64,000 nt of DNA. It comes from Sphingomonas sp. HMP6. GTDB taxonomy: Bacteria > Pseudomonadota > Alphaproteobacteria > Sphingomonadales > Sphingomonadaceae. Location: contig NZ_AP022672.1 of NCBI RefSeq assembly GCF_013374095.1, forward strand, positions 620,001 to 684,000, given 5' to 3'. The stretch's first letter is position 1. The number at the start of each line of letters is the position of its first letter. The notes under the pieces are model-generated. The model was not told the origin of the DNA, did no database searches, and saw only the letters and a program-made list of their open reading frames with translations. A program made the translations under genes and the position numbers. Of this stretch, positions 58,728-64,000 are shown one piece after another.

Positions 58728-61088
58728 GTGATTCCGCAGGCCAATAGCGTGGTCGCAGGTCTCTTGTTGGCCGGGTTGCTCGCCGTCGCGGTGTGGATCC
58801 TCTACACCGGGCTGCGGGCGCGGCGGGAGGCGGCGGAGACATTCGCCGTAAACGCGCGGCTGGAGGCGATGCTGGCTTCTGCCCCGGCACTTGCGCTTAT
58901 CGTGCGTGCTGACGGGCGGCTCGAGTGTCCGCCGCGGCTCGCGGATTGGCTTGGGCTGACGACGCCGCCGCGCTATCTCGATGACCTTACGGCAAAGGGT
59001 GGCGGGCAGGGCGGCGGGCTGCCGCCCGGGGATACCGCAGCACTTTCCGCCGACATCGCTGCTGCCCAGAAATCGGGTCGCCCGTTCTCGCGGGCGGTGC
59101 GAGCGCAAGGTTCGGCGCGCGCGCTGATGTTGCGTGGGAGCCGCGCCGCGCGCGACGTGCAGGCGCCGGGCGGCGTGATCGTGTGGGTGTTCGACGCGAC
59201 CGAGAGCGAGGCCGAGATCGCGCGGCTTGACGCTGCGGTGGCGGAGGCGACGACCTATTATGAGGAGCTTAGCGGGGTCATTCAGGCGGCCCCGATGCCG
59301 ATGTGGTATCGCGGTGCCGACTTGCGCCTCGCCATGGTCAATTCGCATTATGTCGCGGCGGTAGAGGGCGCGTCGGAGCAGGACGTCATCGCGCGCGGGT
59401 TGGAACTGGTCGAGGGTTCGGGCGTCGGCGGGCCGCTGGCGAGTGCGGTGCTGGCGCGCGATGCCAAGGCTGTCCAATCGCAGGCGATGCCAGCGACGAT
59501 CCGCGGTGAACGGCGGATGCTGCGCGTCTATGATGCGCCGCTGTCGACCGGCGGTGTGGCCGGGTTCGCGATCGATATCGAGGATTTGGAGCAAGCGCGG
59601 GCGCGGCTGAAGCGCTTCGACGATGCGCAGCGTGCGATGCTCGACCGGCTTTCGGCGGGCGTCGTTCAATTCGCCGCCGACCGCAGCCTGGTGTTTTGCA
59701 ATCAGCCGTTCCGGCGCCTGTTTGCGATGAAGAGCGAATGGCTCGCCGACCGGCCTGAATTTGATCGCGTGCTCGAACGGATGCGCGAAACGCAGCGGCT
59801 GCCCGAAGTGCGCGATTTTCCGGGCTGGAAGTCCGAGCGGCGCGACTGGTTCCTGGCGGCGGGCGGTGGGCAGGAGGAGGAATGGCATTTGCCCGGCGGC
59901 GTGCATCTGCGCGTTGTGGCGCAGCCGCTGCCCGACGGCGGTCTGCTGCTGATCTTCGAGGATCGCACCGAACAGGTGCAATTGGCCAGCGCGCGCGACA
60001 CGTTGCTGCGCGTGCGCACTGCAACATTCGAGAATCTGTTCGAGGCGCTTGGCGTGTTCGCGGCGGATGGCCGGCTACAACTCTGGAACAACAAGTTCCG
60101 GACGATGTGGGGTTTCGACGAAGCGTTTCTGGTGACGCACCCGCGCGTCGATGCCCTGGCCGAGGTCGCGGCGCGGCAGCTAGCTAACCCGGCGCGGTCG
60201 GTGCTGATCGGCGATCTGGTGCGCGCGGCAACGGTCGAGCGGCAGCAGCGCGGTGGGCGTGTCGCGTTCAAGGACGGGCGGCATTTCGAATTTGCGGCCG
60301 TGCCGCTGCCCGACGGCAACGGACTGTTCACGATGCTCGATATCTCCGACAGCCGCAGGATCGAAACCGCGCTGCGCGATCGCAACGAGGCGCTGGAGGC
60401 GGCGGACCGGATCAAGACCGCGTTCGTCGCAACGATGAGCTATGAACTGCGGACCCCGCTGACCTCGATCAGCGGGTTCGCCGAGATGTTGAACGAGGGC
60501 TATGCCGGCAAATTGACCAAGGCGGCGTCGGGCTATGTCGAGGCGATCCTGGAATCGGTCGAGCGGCTGGGGATGCTGGTCGATGAAGTGCTCGATCTGA
60601 CGCAGGCCGAGGGCAAGCAACCTGTGCTCGAAATGCTCGAGGTCGAGCTCGACGGCGTGGCGCGTGCGGCGGCGGATACGGTCGCACCGCTGGCGAAGAA
60701 GCGCGCGCTGGATTTTGCGATAGAGATTCTCCCCTCGACCGGCGCTACCAAGGGGGATGCCAAGCGCCTGCAACAGGTGATCGAGCACCTTCTCCGCCAT
60801 GCCGTGACGGGCGCATCGGAAGGCGGGCGTGTCCTGCTCCACACGGACGGGACGGCGGCGGCGGCGCGGATCGTCGTGTCGGACGATGGGGCGGGGATGA
60901 GTGGCCCGTCGCTTGCGCGCGCGTTCGATCGATTCGGACAGCCGGGGATCACGCGGAGTGGTGAGCGTGCGCTCGGGCTTGGCTTGCCGCTGGCGAAGCA
61001 ATTCGTCGAGGCGCATGGCGGGACGATCGAGCTGCTGTCCGAGCCTGGGCAGGGGACGCTGATCACGGTGACGTTGCCGCGGCGGTGA
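58728..61088 (+). CDS. divL: DivL, cell-cycle pseudo-histidine kinase
   Basis: 786 aa, GTG start. One N-terminal membrane segment (VVAGLLLAGLLAVAVWILYTGL), then several PAS-like modules (about 45-170, 170-280, 290-400, 420-540), a DHp helix and a HATPase. The H-box reads ATMSYELRTPLTSISGFAEML with Tyr572 where kinases have His, the DivL hallmark. HATPase boxes are partly kept (VSDDGAGMSG, ALGLGLPLAKQFVEAHGG). DivL governs CckA activity, hence CtrA through ChpT. The divL-tsaE-amgK-murU-addB order is typical of alphaproteobacteria, but here ccdAB interrupts it. Confidence 0.93.
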   Translation: MIPQANSVVAGLLLAGLLAVAVWILYTGLRARREAAETFAVNARLEAMLASAPALALIVRADGRLECPPRLADWLGLTTPPRYLDDLTAKGGGQGGGLPPGDTAALSADIAAAQKSGRPFSRAVRAQGSARALMLRGSRAARDVQAPGGVIVWVFDATESEAEIARLDAAVAEATTYYEELSGVIQAAPMPMWYRGADLRLAMVNSHYVAAVEGASEQDVIARGLELVEGSGVGGPLASAVLARDAKAVQSQAMPATIRGERRMLRVYDAPLSTGGVAGFAIDIEDLEQARARLKRFDDAQRAMLDRLSAGVVQFAADRSLVFCNQPFRRLFAMKSEWLADRPEFDRVLERMRETQRLPEVRDFPGWKSERRDWFLAAGGGQEEEWHLPGGVHLRVVAQPLPDGGLLLIFEDRTEQVQLASARDTLLRVRTATFENLFEALGVFAADGRLQLWNNKFRTMWGFDEAFLVTHPRVDALAEVAARQLANPARSVLIGDLVRAATVERQQRGGRVAFKDGRHFEFAAVPLPDGNGLFTMLDISDSRRIETALRDRNEALEAADRIKTAFVATMSYELRTPLTSISGFAEMLNEGYAGKLTKAASGYVEAILESVERLGMLVDEVLDLTQAEGKQPVLEMLEVELDGVARAAADTVAPLAKKRALDFAIEILPSTGATKGDAKRLQQVIEHLLRHAVTGASEGGRVLLHTDGTAAAARIVVSDDGAGMSGPSLARAFDRFGQPGITRSGERALGLGLPLAKQFVEAHGGTIELLSEPGQGTLITVTLPRR

Positions 61089-61106
61089 TCTTGTGCGTTT
61101 CCGGCC

Positions 61107-61130
61107 ATGCGCATAGACTGTGCGCATAGA
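61107..61130 (+). promoter_or_regulatory. Repeat operator / promoter of ccdAB
   Basis: Direct repeat TGCGCATAGA (61108-61117 and 61121-61130), 13-bp period, with a palindromic ATGCGCAT core at 61107-61114. A TTGTGC-N17-TAGACT promoter-like pair overlaps it (61091 to 61119). Placement fits autoregulation by CcdA/CcdB. Confidence 0.5.
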
Positions 61131-61143
61131 TTTGGAGGGCCAA

Positions 61144-61401
61144 ATGGCGATTCGAGTTTCCCGGCGGGACGAAGCCCCGGCTATTCGGCGTGCGACCAAC
61201 GTGTCGCTCGATACCAAATTGGTCGCGGCGGCGAAGGACTATGGCATCAATGTCTCGCGTGCGTGCGAGGAAGGGCTGGCCAAGCAAATCTCGGCAGAAC
61301 GCAACCGCCGCTGGCAGGAGGAGAATAAGGACGCGATTGAGGCTTCCAACGCTTGGGTTGAAAAGCACGGTCTGCCGTTGGAAAAATATCGGCTCTTCTG
61401 A
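61144..61401 (+). CDS. ccdA: CcdA-family antitoxin
   Basis: 85 aa. Residues 15-40 (IRRATNVSLDTKLVAAAKDYGINVSRA) are the ribbon-helix-helix DNA-binding domain. The tail NRRWQEENKDAIEASNAWVEKHGLPLEKYRLF is the CcdB-binding segment, with the family's closing GLPL. GGAGGG before ATG 61144. It overlaps ccdB by one base (TGATG). Confidence 0.9.
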   Translation: MAIRVSRRDEAPAIRRATNVSLDTKLVAAAKDYGINVSRACEEGLAKQISAERNRRWQEENKDAIEASNAWVEKHGLPLEKYRLF

Positions 61402-61700
61402 TGGCGCGGTTCGATGTGCATCAAAGCGCTGACGGACGCGGGTATCTGCTCGATTGCCAGACCGATTATTTGTCTGGTCTCGACACGCGCCTGATGGTGC
61501 CGCTGTTCCTGCTGGAGGCGTATCCAACACCGGCGGCGAGGCTCAATCCGGTTTTTCGCGTCCAGGACACTGACGTCGTGATGATGACCCAATATGCCGC
61601 TGCAATGCGAAAGCGCGACATTCCGCCCAAGGTTGGGTGGCTGGCACATCAACAGGACGCCATCATGAACGCACTCGACATGCTGCTGACGGGCTATTGA
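61401..61700 (+). CDS. ccdB: CcdB-family toxin (gyrase poison)
   Basis: 99 aa. ARFDVHQSADGRGYLLDCQTDYLSGLDTRLMVPLFLLEAYPTPAARLNPVFRV is a CcdB core. The C-terminal NALDMLLTGY stands where E. coli CcdB has the gyrase-contacting W-G-I end, which is not present here, so gyrase poisoning is less certain. Its stop shares a base with the tsaE ATG (TGATG). Confidence 0.88.
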   Translation: MARFDVHQSADGRGYLLDCQTDYLSGLDTRLMVPLFLLEAYPTPAARLNPVFRVQDTDVVMMTQYAAAMRKRDIPPKVGWLAHQQDAIMNALDMLLTGY

Positions 61701-62140
61701 TGCACCTGCGCGATCCGGAGGCGAGCGAGGCGCTCGGTGCCCGGCTGGCGGCGCTCGTGGCACCCGGCGATGTCGTGACGCTGTCCGGTCCGCTCGGCGC
61801 GGGCAAAACGAGTATCGCGCGGGGCCTTCTTGCGGCGCTTGGGCTGGTCGGCGAGGCACCAAGTCCCAGCTTTGCGATTGTGCAGCCTTATGCCCCGCCG
61901 GAAGTGCGACTGCCCGTCCTCCACGTCGATCTGTACCGTATCGATGACCCTGATGAGATCGATGAGATCGGTCTGGACGAGGCGGCGGACGATTCGGTGC
62001 TGCTGGTCGAATGGCCCGAACGCGCGCCCGGCTGGTGGCCCGATGCCCTCGCGCTGACGCTGGAGATGCTGCCCGACGGAAGCCGTCGCTTGACAGCCGC
62101 GGTCCCGCCGGGCTGGAAGGACCGATGGCAGCAGATATGA
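61700..62140 (+). CDS. tsaE: tRNA t6A37 biosynthesis ATPase TsaE
   Basis: 146 aa. Walker A GPLGAGKTSIARGL, the PSPSFAIVQPY strand, HVDLYRIDD and VEWPERAPGWWP are TsaE signatures. Essential partner of TsaB/TsaD in making t6A at tRNA position 37. The ATG at 61700 overlaps the ccdB stop. The next gene overlaps its 3' end. Confidence 0.95.
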   Translation: MHLRDPEASEALGARLAALVAPGDVVTLSGPLGAGKTSIARGLLAALGLVGEAPSPSFAIVQPYAPPEVRLPVLHVDLYRIDDPDEIDEIGLDEAADDSVLLVEWPERAPGWWPDALALTLEMLPDGSRRLTAAVPPGWKDRWQQI

Positions 62141-63105
62141 CACCACCGGCGGCGGCGGCCGCGTTCCTGGCCGCGAACGGATGGGACGACGCAGACATTG
62201 TGCCGGTGGCGGGCGATGCCTCGTTCCGCCGGTATTTCAGGGCGGTGGAGCCAACGCGCAGCGCGATCCTGATGGATGCGCCGCCGCCGCACGAGGACCC
62301 GCGACCGTTTCTTAACATGGCGCGCTGGTTGACCGGTAACGGCTTTGCCGCGCCCGAGATTCATGGTGAAGATCTCGACCATGGGCTCGTCCTGTTGCAG
62401 GATTTCGGCGACGTCCGGATGCGCGAGACGGTCGATGCCGAACCGTCGCGCGAGCTGGCGCTCTATGCGGCGGCGATCGACATCCTGATTTCGCTTCATA
62501 CGCGTGAGGCTGCCGCGCTGGCGCCCTATGGCCGCGCGGTCCTGCACCGCGAGGCCGATCTGCTGACCGAATGGTATTGCCCGGCGATCGGGATCGAGGC
62601 CGATCAGGAGGCCTATTCGGCGGCATGGGATGCGGTGTTCGACCATGCGCTGGTCGGCCCGAAAGTCACCGTTCTGCGCGATTACCATGCCGAAAATCTG
62701 ATGCTGATCGGCCCCGATACGCTCGGTTTGCTCGATTTTCAGGACGCACTGGCGGGCCATCCGGCCTATGATCTGGTGTCTTTGCTGCAGGACGCACGGC
62801 GTGACGTAAGCGAGGATGTCGAGGCAGCGATGCTCGCGCACTACAAGGCTGCAGTTGCTACCGACCCCGGGTTCGATGCCGCCTATCACGTGCTCGGCGC
62901 GCAGCGGAACGCCAAGATCGTCGGCATCTTCACCCGGCTGTGGCAGCGCGACGGCAAGCCGCGCTATCCGACGCTGTGCCCGCGCGTTTGGCGCTATCTG
63001 AACCGCGATCTCGAGCATCCCGCGCTCGCACCGGTGAAGGCGTGGTTCGACGCGACGATCCCTCAAGGGCTGCGCGGTGATCCCCTGGCTTTGTCGTCAT
63101 GCTGA
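62125..63105 (+). CDS. amgK: Aminoglycoside-phosphotransferase-fold kinase, AmgK (MurNAc/GlcNAc kinase)
   Basis: 326 aa. GDASFRRYFRAV (P-loop-like), the Brenner motif VTVLRDYHAENLML and metal-binding LLDFQDALAGHPAYDLVSLLQDAR. AmgK phosphorylates MurNAc at C1 for MurU, bypassing de novo UDP-MurNAc synthesis. AAGGA lies before ATG 62125. The alternative ATG 62137 gives an ATGA overlap with tsaE. Confidence 0.9.
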   Translation: MAADMTPPAAAAAFLAANGWDDADIVPVAGDASFRRYFRAVEPTRSAILMDAPPPHEDPRPFLNMARWLTGNGFAAPEIHGEDLDHGLVLLQDFGDVRMRETVDAEPSRELALYAAAIDILISLHTREAAALAPYGRAVLHREADLLTEWYCPAIGIEADQEAYSAAWDAVFDHALVGPKVTVLRDYHAENLMLIGPDTLGLLDFQDALAGHPAYDLVSLLQDARRDVSEDVEAAMLAHYKAAVATDPGFDAAYHVLGAQRNAKIVGIFTRLWQRDGKPRYPTLCPRVWRYLNRDLEHPALAPVKAWFDATIPQGLRGDPLALSSC

Positions 63106-63863
63106 AACCCAAACGCACGCTCCACATCCGGCCCGATCCGGGTGGGGCGGTGCCGAAGACAGCGATGGTGATGGCCGCCGGCCTCGGCAAACGGATGCGC
63201 CCGCTGACCGCGACGCGTCCCAAGCCTTTGGTCGAGGTCGCGGGCAAACCGCTGATCGATCACGTGTTCGACCGGCTGCGCGCGAGCGGCGTCGAGCGCG
63301 CGGTGGTAAACGTCCATTATCTGGCCGACGCGCTGGAGGCGCATTTGCACAATCGCGTCTCGGGGATCGACGTGGTCGTCTCCGATGAACGCAAGCGGTT
63401 GATGGAAACCGGCGGTGGCATCGTGCAGGCGCGGGATCTTATCGGCGATGCGCCGTTCGTTGTCGTCAACAGCGACAATCTGTGGGTCGATGGCCCGTCC
63501 GATGCGATCCGCATGCTTGCCGCGCGGTGGGATGATGCGACGATGGACGCGCTGCTGCTAATGGTGCCGCTCGCCCGCGCGAACCACCACGGCGGGCAGG
63601 GTGATTTCCGGCTCGCCCCCGACGGGCGGATCATCGGGCGGCGGCAACCGGGCAAGCTGGCGCCGTTCGTCTATACTGGGGTGCAAATCCTTTCCCCACG
63701 CGTCATCGTGGATTGGCCGGAGGGGCCGTTCTCGACGATGCTGTTTTGGGAACGCGCGATTGCAGCCGGGCGCGCTTATGGCCTCGTCCATCAGGGGTTG
63801 TGGTTCGATGTCGGAACCCCCGCCGCGGTCGGCAAGACCGAGGCGATGCTGGCCGATGGCTGA
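63099..63863 (+). CDS. murU: N-acetylmuramate-1-phosphate uridylyltransferase MurU
   Basis: 254 aa nucleotidyltransferase. TAMVMAAGLGKRMRPLTATRPKPLVEVAGKPLIDHV, ETGGGIVQA, VVNSDNLWVDG and FSTMLFWERAIAAGRAYGLVHQGLWFDVGTP match MurU. It overlaps amgK by 7 bases. Together they return cell-wall MurNAc to UDP-MurNAc, consistent with the AmpD-type amidase at 15522. Confidence 0.92.
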   Translation: MLKPKRTLHIRPDPGGAVPKTAMVMAAGLGKRMRPLTATRPKPLVEVAGKPLIDHVFDRLRASGVERAVVNVHYLADALEAHLHNRVSGIDVVVSDERKRLMETGGGIVQARDLIGDAPFVVVNSDNLWVDGPSDAIRMLAARWDDATMDALLLMVPLARANHHGGQGDFRLAPDGRIIGRRQPGKLAPFVYTGVQILSPRVIVDWPEGPFSTMLFWERAIAAGRAYGLVHQGLWFDVGTPAAVGKTEAMLADG

Positions 63864-64000
63864 GCGCGCGGCCCCGCAACTTTTCACGATTCCCTCGCAC
63901 CGCGCCTTTGCCGATGCGTTGGCGGCGGGGCTGATTCGGCAGTTCGGCGGACAGGATCTGGAACTCGCGCGTGGCCTCGTCTTGCTCCCCAACAACCGCG
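63856..64000 (+). CDS. addB: AddB helicase-nuclease subunit, N-terminal fragment
   Basis: Starts ATG 63856, overlapping the murU stop by 8 bases. The visible 48 aa (QLFTIPSHRAFADALAAGLIRQFGGQ ... LARGLVLLPNNR) are the opening of alphaproteobacterial AddB, which with AddA repairs double-strand breaks. The N-terminal helicase-like strand ends LLPNNR, where these proteins have the conserved LLPTRRA. Cut by the window edge. Confidence 0.85.
   Translation, partial: MAERAAPQLFTIPSHRAFADALAAGLIRQFGGQDLELARGLVLLPNNR

Overview
High-GC alphaproteobacterial chromosome, almost certainly a sphingomonad (Sphingomonas or a close relative). The grounds are DivL with Tyr in place of the phospho-accepting His, the ChpT phosphotransferase, a RpoH-type sigma factor, a TonB-dependent receptor beside a TPR-sulfotransferase, the AmgK/MurU muramic-acid recycling pair, and many short intergenic palindromes typical of the group. 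No phage, plasmid or transposase gene is visible. The window is core chromosome with small insertions.

Layout. 1-3.2 kb: end of an alpha/beta hydrolase, then two tandem cysteine desulfurases and a [2Fe-2S] ferredoxin with overlapping stops and starts. 3.2-9.6 kb: SRP RNA, dnaX-ybaB, mtgA, rpoH, rluD, a JAMM peptidase. 9.6-15.5 kb: chpT followed by cheA-cheW-cheY-cheB-cheR. 15.5-18.3 kb: a muramoyl amidase, RNase P RNA followed by a perfect 35-bp inverted repeat, a J-domain protein, a thioredoxin-like ferredoxin, sufE. 18.5-22.6 kb: an enlarged phage-shock (Psp) locus. Divergent pspF faces a sigma-54 promoter and an operon of a 49-aa membrane peptide, pspA, pspB, pspC and five further small membrane-protein genes. 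22.7-29 kb: sodB, a glycosyltransferase, the mtaB-ftsY-yciB operon and a GGDEF/EAL protein. 29-35.9 kb: ffh, then the rpsP-rimM-trmD-rplS operon, interrupted between rimM and trmD by about 3 kb holding three accessory genes and a vapBC toxin-antitoxin pair. 36-48.6 kb: cell-wall enzymes (DUF882, L,D-transpeptidase, M23), hydrolases, peptidases (S9, M2) and asd. 48.6-58.5 kb: amn, peroxiredoxin, yqgE, ahcY behind an ArsR-type palindrome, TPR-sulfotransferase, TonB receptor. 58.7-64 kb: divL, a ccdAB toxin-antitoxin pair, tsaE, amgK, murU and the start of addB.

Main points of interest. (1) The Psp operon carries four extra PspB-like proteins (membrane segment plus coiled coil) and one 42-aa membrane peptide. 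A common C-terminal pattern also ends PspC. Its sigma-54 promoter and two PspF-type palindromes 20 bp apart can be read directly. This is the best candidate for an undescribed system. (2) Two unrelated toxin-antitoxin modules have each inserted directly in front of an essential gene for tRNA position-37 modification, and the toxin stop codon overlaps the start codon of that gene (vapC/trmD and ccdB/tsaE). (3) mtaB has been lengthened in frame by palindromic repeat elements. The SRP components ffs, ftsY and ffh all lie within 27 kb, and two parts of the DivL/ChpT cell-cycle phosphorelay are present.
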